Source of the DNA: Xanthomonas sp.
GTDB taxonomy: Bacteria; Pseudomonadota; Gammaproteobacteria; Xanthomonadales; Xanthomonadaceae
Assembly: GCA_018262705.1 (NCBI GenBank)
Contig: JADFDQ010000013.1
Location: forward strand, 1-64,000
Reading direction: 5' to 3'
DNA length: 64,000 nt
Shown piece after piece: positions 43,380 through 54,117 of this stretch. The notes beneath the pieces are model-generated. The model was not told the origin of the DNA and did not search any database. It saw nothing but the letters and a program-made list of their open reading frames with translations. Each line of letters begins with the position of its first letter. Position 1 is the first letter of the stretch. The position numbers were made by a program, and so were the translations under genes.

Positions 43380-44749
43380 TGAACAACACCCTCACACAGG
43401 CCCTGCCCACCGATGACAGCGTGCAGCGTCAGCAGCGGCTGGCCGGCATCGCCCAACAATTGCTGGAGCGCGCCCGCAGCGCCGGGGCCAGCCAGTGCGA
43501 AGTGACCTGCAACGAAGACGCCGGGCTTGCCGTCAATGTGCGCATGGGTGAAGTGGAAACGGTGGAAGCCACCCGCGACCGTGGCGTGAGCATCACCGTG
43601 TATTTCGGCCAGCGCAAAGGCAGCGCCAGCAGCGCCGATCTGCGCGAAGACAGCTTGGCGGCAACCGTGGCGCAGGCCTGCGCGATTGCCCAACATACTG
43701 AGGCAGACCCGGCCTCCGGCTTGGCCGATGCGGCGTTGATGGCGCACACCCTGCGCGAGTTCGATAGCTGGCACCCCACTGCATTCGATGCCGACCGCGC
43801 CATCGATCTGGCGTTGGCCTGCGAAGCTGCGGGGCGCAGTGTGGATGCGCGCATCGGCAATTCCGATGGCGCATCGATGAATGCCAATGCGTCGGTCAGC
43901 GTGTACGCCAATTCGCATGGATTTTTGGGTGCCGAACGCAGCACCTCCTACAGCGCGGGCTGCGCCTTGATCGCGGGGGAGGGCGATGCCATGCAGCTCG
44001 ACGGCTGGTTCAGCGTGGCCTTGGCGCAGGACGATCTGGAATCGCCCGAAGCCATCGGCCGCAAAGCCGCGCAGCGCACTTTGCAACGGCTCGATCCCCG
44101 GCAATTGCCCACCGGGCAGGTGCCGGTGCTGTTTTGCGCGGAAATGGCACGCTCATTGATTGGCAGCTTCATCGGTGCGGTGTCGGGCGGCGCGTTGTAT
44201 CGCCGCGCCAGCTTCCTGCTGGATAGCATGAACACACGCGTATTTCCTGAGTGGTTTGCAATTGAAGAAGACCCATTCTTGCCACGCGGGTTTCGCTCCG
44301 CATCGTTCGATGCTGAAGGTGTGGCCACCCGCAAATCGATGTTGGTGGATGCCGGCATCGTGCAGCGCTATGTGCTGGGCAGTTATTCGGCGCGCAAGTT
44401 GGGGCTTGCCACCACCGCCAATGCCGGCGGCGTGCACAACCTGCACGTGAAGGCCAATGCCGGCGATCTGGCCTCGCAAATCCAGGCGATGGGGCGCGGC
44501 TTGCTGGTGACTGAATTGATGGGTCAAGGTGTGAATGCGATTACCGGCGACTATTCGCGCGGCGCGGCCGGGTTCTGGGTGGAAAACGGCGAAATCGCGT
44601 TTCCGGTCGATGGCATCACCATTGCCGGCAATCTCAAAACCATGTTTGCAGCCATCGAGACCGTAGGCACTGATGTGGATGTGCGCTCGCATGTGCGCAC
44701 CGGCTCGATCTTGATCGGCAAGATGACAGTGGCGGGTGCCGGCGAATGA
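43361..44749 (+). CDS. pmbA: Metalloprotease PmbA/TldE
   Basis: [34 protein letters not shown]; TldD partner. Start approximate (TTG). Confidence 0.95.
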   Translation: MPQDKPLNNTLTQALPTDDSVQRQQRLAGIAQQLLERARSAGASQCEVTCNEDAGLAVNVRMGEVETVEATRDRGVSITVYFGQRKGSASSADLREDSLAATVAQACAIAQHTEADPASGLADAALMAHTLREFDSWHPTAFDADRAIDLALACEAAGRSVDARIGNSDGASMNANASVSVYANSHGFLGAERSTSYSAGCALIAGEGDAMQLDGWFSVALAQDDLESPEAIGRKAAQRTLQRLDPRQLPTGQVPVLFCAEMARSLIGSFIGAVSGGALYRRASFLLDSMNTRVFPEWFAIEEDPFLPRGFRSASFDAEGVATRKSMLVDAGIVQRYVLGSYSARKLGLATTANAGGVHNLHVKANAGDLASQIQAMGRGLLVTELMGQGVNAITGDYSRGAAGFWVENGEIAFPVDGITIAGNLKTMFAAIETVGTDVDVRSHVRTGSILIGKMTVAGAGE

Positions 44750-44826
44750 CGAATCTGTAATCTTTCTCATGTCAACGTGCCCGTGTCCTGCCGCGTTTTC
44801 GGGAGGGTTCAACACGGAGCAAGGCC

Positions 44827-46254
44827 ATGGCGACAGGGCAGGCGGCATCGGCAGTCAATCGATTCGGCTTGGGCGCACGCGCCGGTGAGCTGGCCGGTAT
44901 CGGGCAGGATCCGCGTGGTTGGCTGCAGGCACAGTTGGGCGGGCCGCCGCATATTGCGGCCTTCGAAGGCCTGCCGGGCAGCCGCGAGTACCTGACGCTG
45001 TATACGCAAGTCCAGCAGCAGCGGCGCGCAGCGCGCGAACGCATGGCGGCCGAGGGCGGTGCGGGCGCGAACAACGACGGCCCGAAACGGGTCGGCGGGC
45101 GCGGCGAATTACGCCAGGCGCTCTTGAACGAACTGGTGCTGCGGCAAGGCGTGGCGGTGGCCAGCAGCGACGGGTTCCGCGAGCGGCTGGTGCGGTTCTG
45201 GTCGAACCACTTCGCCATTTCGGTGGACAAGCGCATCGCCTCGCTGTTTGCCGCGCCGATGGAGCGCGAGGCGATTCGACCGAACGCCACCGGACGGTTC
45301 GGCGACCTGCTGTTGGCGGTGGAACGGCATCCGGGCATGTTGCTGTATCTGGACAACGCGCAATCGGTTGGCGCCGATTCCCGGCAGGCGCAGCGTGCAG
45401 CGCAGCGGACCCAGGATCGACCCAATGCGCGCAGGCGTGGGCTGAACGAAAACCTGGCCCGCGAAATCATGGAGCTGCACACGCTGGGCGTGAACGCCGG
45501 CTACAGCCAGGCCGATGTCATCGAGTTCGCCAAGGCGATCACCGGCTGGAGCGTGCCGCGCCCGAACGAGGCAGGCGACGGTGATGGCTTCGTGTTCCGC
45601 GCCGTTGCCCATGAGCCCGGCGAGCGCAGGGTGTTCGGTCGCACCTATCGGCAAACCGGGGAGCAACAAGGGGTTGCGATCCTGCACGCGCTGGCGGTGC
45701 ATCCGGCCACGGCGCAGCATGTGTCGTTGAAGCTGGCCCGGCATTTCGTGGCCGACCAGCCGCCGGCAGCGCTGGTGGATCGGATGGCGCGCACCTGGGT
45801 CGCCAGCGATGGCGACTTGTCGCGCGTTTGCAGTGTCATGCTCGACGACCCGCTTTCCTGGGGCGATGCCTGTCGCAAGTTCAAGACGCCGGATGATTTC
45901 TGCCTGTCCGCGCTGCGCGCCTGCGGATTGGAGGACAAGGCGGACCTGGCCATGGCCATGCAGATGCAAGGACAGCTGGGGCAGCCGGTGTTCCAGCCGC
46001 GTTCGCCGGCCGGGTTTGGCGACGTGGCCGCCGATTGGGGTGGGCCGGACGCACTTTTCAAGCGCGTGCAGGCCGCACAACGATTGGCGGATCGGTTGCA
46101 GTCGATGCCGGATGCCACGCCGCTTGCCATGGGGCAGGCGGCGCTGGGGACGGCATTGGACACGCAGACCGCTACCGCGCTGCGGCGTGCCGAATCGGTG
46201 CATCAGGGGGTCGCGCTGCTGCTGGGTAGCCCCGCGTTCCAATGGAGGATTTGA
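44827..46254 (+). CDS. DUF1800-family protein
   Basis: NRFGLGARAGEL, FWSNHFAIS, NENLAREIMELHTLGVNAGYSQADVIEFAKAITGW. Confidence 0.92.
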   Translation: MATGQAASAVNRFGLGARAGELAGIGQDPRGWLQAQLGGPPHIAAFEGLPGSREYLTLYTQVQQQRRAARERMAAEGGAGANNDGPKRVGGRGELRQALLNELVLRQGVAVASSDGFRERLVRFWSNHFAISVDKRIASLFAAPMEREAIRPNATGRFGDLLLAVERHPGMLLYLDNAQSVGADSRQAQRAAQRTQDRPNARRRGLNENLAREIMELHTLGVNAGYSQADVIEFAKAITGWSVPRPNEAGDGDGFVFRAVAHEPGERRVFGRTYRQTGEQQGVAILHALAVHPATAQHVSLKLARHFVADQPPAALVDRMARTWVASDGDLSRVCSVMLDDPLSWGDACRKFKTPDDFCLSALRACGLEDKADLAMAMQMQGQLGQPVFQPRSPAGFGDVAADWGGPDALFKRVQAAQRLADRLQSMPDATPLAMGQAALGTALDTQTATALRRAESVHQGVALLLGSPAFQWRI

Positions 46255-46255
46255 C

Positions 46256-47413
46256 ATGCAACTGAATCGACGCGGTTTCCTCGGTTTCGGTGCCGGCGCG
46301 CTGGCCTGCGCCAGCTTGCCGAGGTTCGCGCTGGCCGCTTCGTCAGCAGCGGACACCCGCTTCCTGCTGGTGCTGCTGCGCGGCGGGCTGGACGGCTTGC
46401 ATGCGTTGCAACCGATCGGTGACCCGGCGTTTGCGGGATTGCGCGGCACGTTCTCCCAAGCCCCGGGCCAGCCGCAGCCGTTGCGCCTGGACAGCGATTT
46501 CGCCCTGCACGGCAAGCTGCAGTTCTGCGCCGACCTGTTTGCCGGCAAGCAGTTTTTGCCGGTGCTGGCGGTGGCGCCGCCGTATCGGCAACGCTCGCAC
46601 TTCGAAGCGCAAGATTGCGTGGAAAACGGGACTGCCGGCACCAGCGGCACGACCGGCTGGCTCAATCGCTGCGTGGCCGCGCTGCCGGGCAGCAAAGGCC
46701 TGGCGCTGTCGGCGGTGATGCCGCTGGCGATGCGTGGCAGCGGCGATGTGTCGACCTGGTCGCCGCCCTTGACCCGTGGCGTGGATCCGATCCTGTGGCA
46801 GCAATTGCAGCAACTGTATGCGGCCGATCCCGCCCTGGCGCCAACCTTCGCCGCCATCGATACCCGGATGGAATCGATGGGGGCGACCGCTGGCGGCGGT
46901 GGCATGCGGTTGCCACAGGCGATGGCCGCTGCGGCCAAGTTCATGGCGGCGCCCACCGGGCCGAGGATCGGATTCGTCGAGGACACCGGTTGGGACACCC
47001 ACGGTGGCGAACTGGCGGTGCTGGATCGCAAGCTGGCCGAGCTGGATGCCGGGCTCAAGGGCTTTCATGACGGCGCCGCACCGATCTGGGGCAATACCGT
47101 GGTCGCGATCGTGACTGAGTTCGGGCGCACCGCCGCGATCAACGGCACCGGCGGCACCGATCACGGCACCGGCGGCGTGGCGTTCCTGGCCGGCGGTGCA
47201 GTCAAGGGCGGGCGGGTGGCCGGCAGTTGGCCGGGGATGGGCAAAGCCCAGCTCAACGACGGCCGCGACCTGCTGGCCACCACCGACATGCGCGCGCTGT
47301 TCAAAGGCGTGCTGCGTGAGCATTTGGAAGTGGGGGCCGCCGCTTTGTCTGGCAGCGTGTTTCCCGACAGCGCGGCGCTACCCCCAATTTCAGGATTGAT
47401 ACGGGCGGGATGA
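46256..47413 (+). CDS. DUF1501-family protein, Tat-like signal
   Basis: NRRGFLGFGAGALA; GGLDGLHALQP, DTGWDTHGGE, VTEFGRTAAINGTGGTDHGTGG. Confidence 0.93.
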   Translation: MQLNRRGFLGFGAGALACASLPRFALAASSAADTRFLLVLLRGGLDGLHALQPIGDPAFAGLRGTFSQAPGQPQPLRLDSDFALHGKLQFCADLFAGKQFLPVLAVAPPYRQRSHFEAQDCVENGTAGTSGTTGWLNRCVAALPGSKGLALSAVMPLAMRGSGDVSTWSPPLTRGVDPILWQQLQQLYAADPALAPTFAAIDTRMESMGATAGGGGMRLPQAMAAAAKFMAAPTGPRIGFVEDTGWDTHGGELAVLDRKLAELDAGLKGFHDGAAPIWGNTVVAIVTEFGRTAAINGTGGTDHGTGGVAFLAGGAVKGGRVAGSWPGMGKAQLNDGRDLLATTDMRALFKGVLREHLEVGAAALSGSVFPDSAALPPISGLIRAG

Positions 47414-47486
47414 CCGCTTTTCGCCAAAATCCGCGTTATCCTCAGCAACGTGCATCCCCGCACCTTGATCGAGGGAAACCGACGCT

Positions 47487-47828
47487 ATGAACGAGATCAC
47501 CGCCCCCAGCGAAGATCGCCAGCTGGCCATGCTGACCCACCTGTCCGGCATTCTGCTGGGCTTCATTGTCCCGCTGATCATCTGGCTGACCAACAAGGAC
47601 AAAGCCGAAAAAGCCTGGCTCAACGAGCAGGCCAAGGAAGCGCTGAACTTCCAGATCATGGTCGCGATTGCCTACGTTGCCTGCATGATCCTGGCGTTCA
47701 TCATCATCGGCGGCCTGCTGATGCCCGTGGTCTGGATCGTCAACCTGATTTTCTGCATCCTCGCCGGCATGGCCGCCAACAAGGGCGAAAACTACCGCTA
47801 TCCGTTCTCGCTGCGCCTGATCAAGTAA
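47487..47828 (+). CDS. DUF4870-like small membrane protein
   Basis: AMLTHLSGILLGFIVPLIIWLTNKDK, EALNFQI. Confidence 0.85.
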   Translation: MNEITAPSEDRQLAMLTHLSGILLGFIVPLIIWLTNKDKAEKAWLNEQAKEALNFQIMVAIAYVACMILAFIIIGGLLMPVVWIVNLIFCILAGMAANKGENYRYPFSLRLIK

Positions 47829-47856
47829 TCCGTTCGGCCAGACGCAAAGCTCCCGG

Positions 47857-47891
47857 CCGCCGGCGATCGAATGATCGTCGGCGGTTTTTTT
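47857..47891 (+). terminator. Rho-independent terminator
   Basis: CCGCCGGCGATC-GAAT-GATCGTCGGCGG-TTTTTTT. Confidence 0.92.
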
Positions 47892-47920
47892 GTGCCGATG
47901 GAATGTGCTTGCGAGACCCC

Positions 47921-47947
47921 GTAGGAGCGCACCACAGGGGCGCGATC
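47921..47947. repeat. REP-like gtaggagcgcaccacaggggcgcgatc
   Basis: Same family as the 15352-15530 elements. Confidence 0.75.
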
Positions 47948-48015
47948 GGCAAACAACAGGGCAGGCTCTCTTGCGAAAGCCTGCCCCGCGAGGGCTCGAA
48001 AACGGTCGATCCCGG

Positions 48016-49374
48016 TCAGCGATCCAGGTAGGCCTGCAGATTCTTGTAGCCGCTCTTGTCGAGCGCATCCAACCGTTTGTCCAGCGGCGGATGGGTCTTG
48101 TACAGATTGGCGAGACTTGCCGAAGATGAACCGTACGACGCCATCTTCTGCAGCACCGCGTACAGCTCCAGCGGGTTGAAGCCGCCGCGAGCCAGATAGA
48201 TGCTGGCGGCCTGATCGGCGCGGTACTCAGCGTTGCGGTCGAGCTGGGTCAGCATGATCGCCGCGCCGTTCCTTGCAATGAAATCCTTGGCCATGCTGCC
48301 GGCCACGCCGCCGCCAACGTTGACTCGGCTCATGGCGATCTCGGTTCCGGCCTGGGTCAGTTCCTGCTTGCGGATGACCTCGTAATGGTCGCGTTGGACC
48401 ACGTGGCTGAGCTCGTGGCCGAGCACGGCGGCAACTTCGGCATCGCTGGCCAACAGGTCATAGAGGCCGCGGGTGATCAGGATGTAGCCACCGGGGGCGG
48501 CGAAGGCGTTGAGTTCGCCGTCGTCGATCACGCCGAAGGTCCACGGCAGGTCCGGCCGGCTGGTTTGCGATGCCAGCCAGCGGCCGATCAGGTTGACCCG
48601 ATGCTGCATGGCGGAATCGTTGACCAAGGGCGCGGCGCCGAGGATACGGCCGGCGATCATCGGGCCGAGTTCCAGTTCTTCCTGCAGGACTTCGGTCTCG
48701 GACTTGCCGACCAGGGCGTCGCTGTGCTCGGCGGCGGTGCCGGCGGCGGTGCCGGCGGTACCGGGGATGAGAGCGGACAGCGCTCCGCCGAGCGCGCGCA
48801 GACCGCCGCGGCGTTGGCGCTGGGACGGGCCGCTGGGCGCACCCTGATCCGCCTTGGGCTTGAATTCCTGCGGGTAGGCCACGCTGGTGGCGACCCAGTG
48901 GTTGCGCGCCGCCGCCTGCTCGGCCTCCTGCGCACTGACCCGGTAGGATTCCATGCGTGAAAGCTGGGCAGCGTCGAAACTGGCCGCCTTGAGCTGGCTT
49001 TCGTTGAGACCGCGCACGCTCGCGGTTTCGGTCGTCCGGCCCTGTCCGCCGCGTCCGGTGAACAATGCGGCACCGATGCCGCCACCGCTGTTGTTGCTTT
49101 GGCTGGATGCCATGCGTATTTCATTGACGCGCACAAAGCCGGACTGGCCGCCGTCGAGGGCCACCTTGAACCACAGGCCTTCCTGGCCGGTGACGTTGAC
49201 GCTGGCGTTGTTCTTCAGCGTTGCCAACGTCGGCGAGCCGAACGATGCCGCCGCGTGGACGTCCACCTTCGGTTTGGCCACGGTGGCCGGGGAGCTGCCG
49301 TTGGCGGCCATCAGCAGGCCTGAAAAGGCCAGCGTCAGGGTCGCGGCGACCATTCGCAATATGGCGTGGTTCAT
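48016..49374 (-). CDS. M48-family metalloprotease with N-terminal SH3-like domain
   Basis: VLGHELSHVVQRDH (HExxH); N-terminal VHAAASFGSPTLATLKNNASVNVTGQEGLWFKV. Confidence 0.9.
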   Translation of the reverse strand: MNHAILRMVAATLTLAFSGLLMAANGSSPATVAKPKVDVHAAASFGSPTLATLKNNASVNVTGQEGLWFKVALDGGQSGFVRVNEIRMASSQSNNSGGGIGAALFTGRGGQGRTTETASVRGLNESQLKAASFDAAQLSRMESYRVSAQEAEQAAARNHWVATSVAYPQEFKPKADQGAPSGPSQRQRRGGLRALGGALSALIPGTAGTAAGTAAEHSDALVGKSETEVLQEELELGPMIAGRILGAAPLVNDSAMQHRVNLIGRWLASQTSRPDLPWTFGVIDDGELNAFAAPGGYILITRGLYDLLASDAEVAAVLGHELSHVVQRDHYEVIRKQELTQAGTEIAMSRVNVGGGVAGSMAKDFIARNGAAIMLTQLDRNAEYRADQAASIYLARGGFNPLELYAVLQKMASYGSSSASLANLYKTHPPLDKRLDALDKSGYKNLQAYLDR

Positions 49375-51251
49375 GGGTCTTCCTTGCCTTGGGGCGGGTC
49401 TTGGTCGAAGTCGATGGTGTGGGCGGAGCGAATCATGAAGCTGTTGTCGGCGACCAGCGGCGATTCGTCATTATTGTGCAAATCCTGTCCGAGCAGTTCG
49501 CGCAGGCGCAGCCGCTCGCCGCGGGTCGTATCGTCGTCGTCGTCATCTATTTCAGCAACGGAAATACAGACCAGAACCCGGCCATAATCTTCCAGTCGCA
49601 GATCGCCCGCATTCAGGAGCCGGTGGAGTTCGTCCAGTTCGCCCTTGGCGGTGGCCAGGGTGCTGTCGTGATCGGCTCCGGTCCAGACCAGAACCATCAG
49701 ATCGTCGAGGATTTCGTGCAGCCAGCTCTTGCGCTCGACGATGCCTTCGATCATCACCGCTTCGCCGCCGCCGTAGAGCTGGCGCCGCAGCAGGCGCCGG
49801 TATTCGCGCCGACCGCGCACCGCCGCGAAGTCGTTCAGATCCGGCGCGGCAACAAAGCGCAGTCGCGCCATCGCCATGCAGGGCGTCGTCCTAGGGTCGT
49901 ATTCCGCGCGGTAGTCGTTGTTGCCGATCGCGCGACCGCGCTGCAGGGCGGCGTACATTCGGCAGATCCCGAAGCACAGGCTGACAAAACCAATGGTGGC
50001 GAAAATATCGAGAAAAACTCCAAAATAGCTAAGACCGATGACGGCGGCGAGCAGGATCAGCCCGTTGACCGCGACGAAAACGGCGTCCATGTCTTCGTGC
50101 GGCTCGCCGCGCCAGAACGCGTAGGTCGTCAGCAGCAACAGAATCGAAGCCAGCAGGTACTTGAACTCCGTCGGCGGCATCCAGATCGCACTGTCATGCA
50201 GCAAGGCATCGGTGGCCTCGGCCCAGACTTCGACCCCGGGCATGGCGGAATTGAGCGGGGTTGGTTTGCTGTCGCTGATTCCAGAAGCGGTGTAGCCGAC
50301 CAGCGCGACGGCGCCGTTCAGGTCCGGAAGCACGGCTTTCCGGTCGCCGCAGACGCGTTCTCCGGCCAGCAGGTCGGCCGCGCTGATGTAGGGAATCTTG
50401 TTGTGTTTGCTGCGCCAGTTGATCCGGATTACGGCCGGATAGGAGGCGGGCGCGCGGTTCTGGAGTTGGGCGGCAATTCGCAAGGGCAGCGTCGGAAGCC
50501 CCCAATCGCCGGCATCTTCGCGCAGCGGCACGTCGCGCAGGATACCGTCCTTGCCGCGACTGACGTTGGTCAGCGCCGACCAATGCGCCATCGACTTGCC
50601 GAAGGGCAGAAACACGGCGATCTTCGGGCCCGGGGGTGCGGCTTCCGGCGTCAGCCTGAACGCGCCGGGCACTTGCGCGGCGTGCAGCGGCGAAGCCGCA
50701 TCGAAGTCTTCGTTCTGACGGGCAGAGGCGAACAGGAACCGCCCTTTGCCGCCGGCGGCGACCGCATCCAGCATGGCGTCGCCGTCCGGGTCGTTCGGGT
50801 TGGGGTCGACGAATTGCACGTCCATGCCGACCGCCTTGACGCCGGCGCGGTCGAGCGTGTCCAGCAGATCGGCGTGGATCGAGCGCGGCCAGGGCCAGCC
50901 GCCGACGCCCTGCGCGCGGGTCCATTCCAGCGAACAGTCGTCGATTTCCACCACCACGGTCCTGCCGGAAGGCTTCGGCTCCGCCGGGCGCCAGCGGACG
51001 ATGGTGTCGAACACGCTGTCTTCGGCCGAACTCAGGCTGCCGCTGTGGCTGTAGTCCCAGCCGAGCCAACCCAGCGCTGCGATGGCGAGCAGGGGGTAGA
51101 AGGCGAATTTCAGTTTGAGCGCGACCCGCGTCATCGGCCGCCGGTAGCCGCGTTCGACCAGCGACCAGGTGTCCATGAACCAGACCGCCAGCGACGCCGT
51201 TGAAGCGTCAAAACGGTCGAGCAAGCGGCGTATGGGCTTGTTTTGCCCCAT
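49371..51251 (-). CDS. CHASE2-domain membrane protein with uncharacterised C-terminal region
   Basis: EDSVFDTIVRWRPAEPKPSGRTVVVEIDDCSLEW, GGWPWPRSIHADLLDTLDRAGVKAVGMDVQF; TM helices; no recognisable kinase, cyclase or GGDEF output. Confidence 0.85.
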   Translation of the reverse strand: MGQNKPIRRLLDRFDASTASLAVWFMDTWSLVERGYRRPMTRVALKLKFAFYPLLAIAALGWLGWDYSHSGSLSSAEDSVFDTIVRWRPAEPKPSGRTVVVEIDDCSLEWTRAQGVGGWPWPRSIHADLLDTLDRAGVKAVGMDVQFVDPNPNDPDGDAMLDAVAAGGKGRFLFASARQNEDFDAASPLHAAQVPGAFRLTPEAAPPGPKIAVFLPFGKSMAHWSALTNVSRGKDGILRDVPLREDAGDWGLPTLPLRIAAQLQNRAPASYPAVIRINWRSKHNKIPYISAADLLAGERVCGDRKAVLPDLNGAVALVGYTASGISDSKPTPLNSAMPGVEVWAEATDALLHDSAIWMPPTEFKYLLASILLLLTTYAFWRGEPHEDMDAVFVAVNGLILLAAVIGLSYFGVFLDIFATIGFVSLCFGICRMYAALQRGRAIGNNDYRAEYDPRTTPCMAMARLRFVAAPDLNDFAAVRGRREYRRLLRRQLYGGGEAVMIEGIVERKSWLHEILDDLMVLVWTGADHDSTLATAKGELDELHRLLNAGDLRLEDYGRVLVCISVAEIDDDDDDTTRGERLRLRELLGQDLHNNDESPLVADNSFMIRSAHTIDFDQDPPQGKEDP

Positions 51252-51262
51252 GGAACGCTCCG

Positions 51263-52150
51263 TCAGTGGTCGCGCTCGATCACTCTGCGTGCGAGCGAGG
51301 TCAGGGGGCCAGTCTGCGCGTCCAGTTCGCCGAGCGCATCCTGCATTTGCGAAAAAAGCGCCGCAAGCCGGACGCGGCTGGCGTCGATCCCGAGCAGGGC
51401 AGGGAACGTTGCCTTGTGCTGATCGACGTCCTTGCCGGCGGTTTTTCCGAGCGTGGCCGAATCGCCTTCGACATCAAGCAGATCATCGCGGATCTGGAAC
51501 GCCAGTCCCAGTGCGTCGGCGAAACGGTCCAGCGCCTCGCGAGTGAGCGCGTTGGCGCCGGCAGCCAAAGTCGCCAACCGCACCGAACAGCGCAGCAGCG
51601 CGCCGGTTTTCATGGCGTGCAGGCGCTCGAGCGCGGACAGTGCGCTTTGCCCAGCCGATTGCCCGGTGGCTTCGATGTCGAGTGCCTGCCCGCCGCACAT
51701 GCCGGCAGCGCCTGCGGCATGCGCCAGTTCCGCAAGCATGGCGATTTTTGCGTCGGCGGGCAGCGGCGCCAGGGCCAACGTTTCGAAGGCCAGAGTTTGC
51801 AGCGCATCGCCGGCGAGGATGGCGGTGGCTTCGTCGAAGGCAACGTGGACGGTCGGACGTCCGCGCCGCAGCGCGTCGTTATCCATCGCCGGCAGGTCGT
51901 CGTGAACCAGCGAATAGCAGTGGATCAGCTCGACGGCGGCCGCCGCGTGATCGAGTTCCGGCTCGGACAGGCCGAGCGCCGTGCCGGTGGCATACACCAG
52001 CAGCGGGCGCATGCACTTGCCGCCGCCCAGCGCCGCGTGACGCATTGCGGCGTGCAGCCGCTGCGACGCCGCAAGTCCGGGATCGGCCAGGACGCGCTCC
52101 AGCGTCGCTTCGCTGCGGGCGCGCCAGCGCTCGAACGCAGGTTCAGCCAT
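51263..52150 (-). CDS. ispA: Farnesyl diphosphate synthase
   Basis: [43 protein letters not shown]. Confidence 0.95.
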   Translation of the reverse strand: MAEPAFERWRARSEATLERVLADPGLAASQRLHAAMRHAALGGGKCMRPLLVYATGTALGLSEPELDHAAAAVELIHCYSLVHDDLPAMDNDALRRGRPTVHVAFDEATAILAGDALQTLAFETLALAPLPADAKIAMLAELAHAAGAAGMCGGQALDIEATGQSAGQSALSALERLHAMKTGALLRCSVRLATLAAGANALTREALDRFADALGLAFQIRDDLLDVEGDSATLGKTAGKDVDQHKATFPALLGIDASRVRLAALFSQMQDALGELDAQTGPLTSLARRVIERDH

Positions 52151-52406
52151 TGCGCTCGGGATCGAAATCGGTGGCGTCCTCGGGCGCGGCCGGATCGACC
52201 AGCGCGCGAACCCGCAGTTCGGCCTGTTCGAGCGCGGTCTGGCAGCGGCGGTACAGCCCGACCCCGCTTTCGTAGGCGGCCAGTGATTGTTCGAGCGACA
52301 TGCCGCCGGTTTCCATTCTTGCGACCAGCGCTTCCAGCGCCTGCATCGAAGTCTCGAAGTCGGCAACAGCCGAGGCGTCCTGCGTTGGTTTCGGTGTTTT
52401 GGCCAT
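52143..52406 (-). CDS. xseB: Exodeoxyribonuclease VII small subunit
   Basis: 87 aa; [39 protein letters not shown]; upstream of ispA. Confidence 0.95.
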   Translation of the reverse strand: MAKTPKPTQDASAVADFETSMQALEALVARMETGGMSLEQSLAAYESGVGLYRRCQTALEQAELRVRALVDPAAPEDATDFDPERNG

Positions 52407-52415
52407 GCCGCCAGT

Positions 52416-53717
52416 TTACGCTAGGCCGACCCACCGCAAGCGGGCCTCGTGCCCGCTCAGCCAGGCCTGCATCCGCGCGGAAACGATCCGCTCTCCGGCA
52501 GCCAGCAATTCGATTTCGTCGAACAGCAGCGGCAGCCGTTCGCGCTGCCACGGCGGCACGGCGAGATCCTGCAGAACGTGCTTGAGCGCGTGCGAATGCG
52601 TTCGTCCCGGCAATACGATGCGCTCGCCGCCTCGGCGGTAACGCACCTGCAGCCGGGTGTCGAAGCGCGCCGCACCGATCAGGGCCAGCGTGTCGCCGCC
52701 GGGAAGGACCAGCGCCGATGCCCCATCCCAGTCCTGCTGCCAGTGGGCAGGCGGCTGGGCCGGGATGGACGCCGCGTGCAGCAGATCGCGCCAACGCGCG
52801 ATGCGTGCGCCCGACCAGTCGCAGCACGACCGGGCGTCGGGGCGTGCGCGCAGCAGTTCCGCTTCGATCCGGTCGATGACTCGGGGCGGAAGCGGCGGCA
52901 GGCCGAGCTGCGTCGTCCATAGCCGCAGCACCCGTGCGCGACGCGGTGGCGCCAGTGCGGTCAACGCGGACACGGACAGCAGCGAAGCGTTCGCCGCTCC
53001 GGTTTCGACGCCATGGCTGCGCTCCAGCACGGCGGCATCTTCTTCGGTGAGCAGATCGCTGGCCTGCGCGCACAGCGCCGCGCTGCGCGCCAGCGCGGCA
53101 TCCGTCTTTGGCCAGCGCTCGCGCAATGCCGGAAGCACGCGATGGCGCAGAAAATTGCGGTCGAACGTGTCGCTGGCGTTGCTCGGGTCATCGATCCAGC
53201 GCAGGCCGCGTTCGCTGGCGTAGCGTTCGAGTTCGGCGCGGGAGACGTCCAGCAGCGGCCGCCACATCCAGCCGCTTGCGTAGCGCCGCCACGGCCGCAT
53301 CGCCGCCAGCCCGTCCGCGCCGGAACCGCGCAGCGCGCGCAGCAGAAAAGTTTCCGCCTGATCTTCAAGGTGGTGGGCGAGGGCGAGGATTTCGTCGTCG
53401 CCCAGCGCCTCGGCGAAGGCAGCACGTCGCGCCGCGCGTGCGGCACCTTCGACACCCAGACCGCTGGAGCGGTCGACTGCCACGCGCACGACGGTCAGCG
53501 GAACACCGAGTGCTTCGCACACGGCCCGACAGTGTGCCGCCCAACTGTCCGCTTCGACCTGCAGGCCGTGATGGGCGTGGATTGCGCGCAGATCGGCGTG
53601 GGCGTGTTTGAGCAGATGCAGCAGCACCGTCGAATCGAGTCCGCCGCTGAAACCGACGAGAACGGGACGCTCCGGCTTGCCGGCAAGGCAACGAAGCCGA
53701 TCAAATGCGCCGTTCAT
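52416..53717 (-). CDS. tilS: tRNA(Ile)-lysidine synthase
   Basis: VGFSGGLDSTVLLHLL, LAHHLEDQAETFLLRALRGSGADGLAAM. Confidence 0.95.
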   Translation of the reverse strand: MNGAFDRLRCLAGKPERPVLVGFSGGLDSTVLLHLLKHAHADLRAIHAHHGLQVEADSWAAHCRAVCEALGVPLTVVRVAVDRSSGLGVEGAARAARRAAFAEALGDDEILALAHHLEDQAETFLLRALRGSGADGLAAMRPWRRYASGWMWRPLLDVSRAELERYASERGLRWIDDPSNASDTFDRNFLRHRVLPALRERWPKTDAALARSAALCAQASDLLTEEDAAVLERSHGVETGAANASLLSVSALTALAPPRRARVLRLWTTQLGLPPLPPRVIDRIEAELLRARPDARSCCDWSGARIARWRDLLHAASIPAQPPAHWQQDWDGASALVLPGGDTLALIGAARFDTRLQVRYRRGGERIVLPGRTHSHALKHVLQDLAVPPWQRERLPLLFDEIELLAAGERIVSARMQAWLSGHEARLRWVGLA

Positions 53718-53757
53718 GCAATGCTCCGCGCGCTGGGCCGTCGCGGAGCGGAATGCG

Positions 53758-54045
53758 TCATTCGGTTTCGATCCGGATGCCGCCGACGAAACCCGAGGCC
53801 AGGTTGTAGATGAAGGCCTGGAGGATGCCGCCGATGAAACCGAAGATGCCGTAGAGGATCGGCAGGGCGATGATGCCCATGACCCCTCCGAACATTGCCA
53901 TGGCACCCCCCTGGTGGTTGCCCAACGCGGCGCCGAACAAGCTGCTGAAGAGGAAGAAGATGACGCCGGCGAACAGGCCGAAGGCAGCCGCGATGATGCC
54001 GGTGATCTTGCCGGCGGAAAAAACGTCGATGTGCTTGATGACCAT
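53758..54045 (-). CDS. Small hypothetical membrane protein
   Basis: 95 aa, two or more hydrophobic segments. Confidence 0.7.
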   Translation of the reverse strand: MVIKHIDVFSAGKITGIIAAAFGLFAGVIFFLFSSLFGAALGNHQGGAMAMFGGVMGIIALPILYGIFGFIGGILQAFIYNLASGFVGGIRIETE

Positions 54046-54117
54046 GGTTGTCCCCGGTTGCGTTGGGCCGGCGGAGTGCCGACTTCACGATTCTAGGGCA
54101 GAACCGGCGCGATCGAA

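Noticed and set aside
44827-47413. DUF1800/DUF1501 pair as a new system
   Set aside because: Very common conserved pair in proteobacteria; function unclear but not previously undescribed
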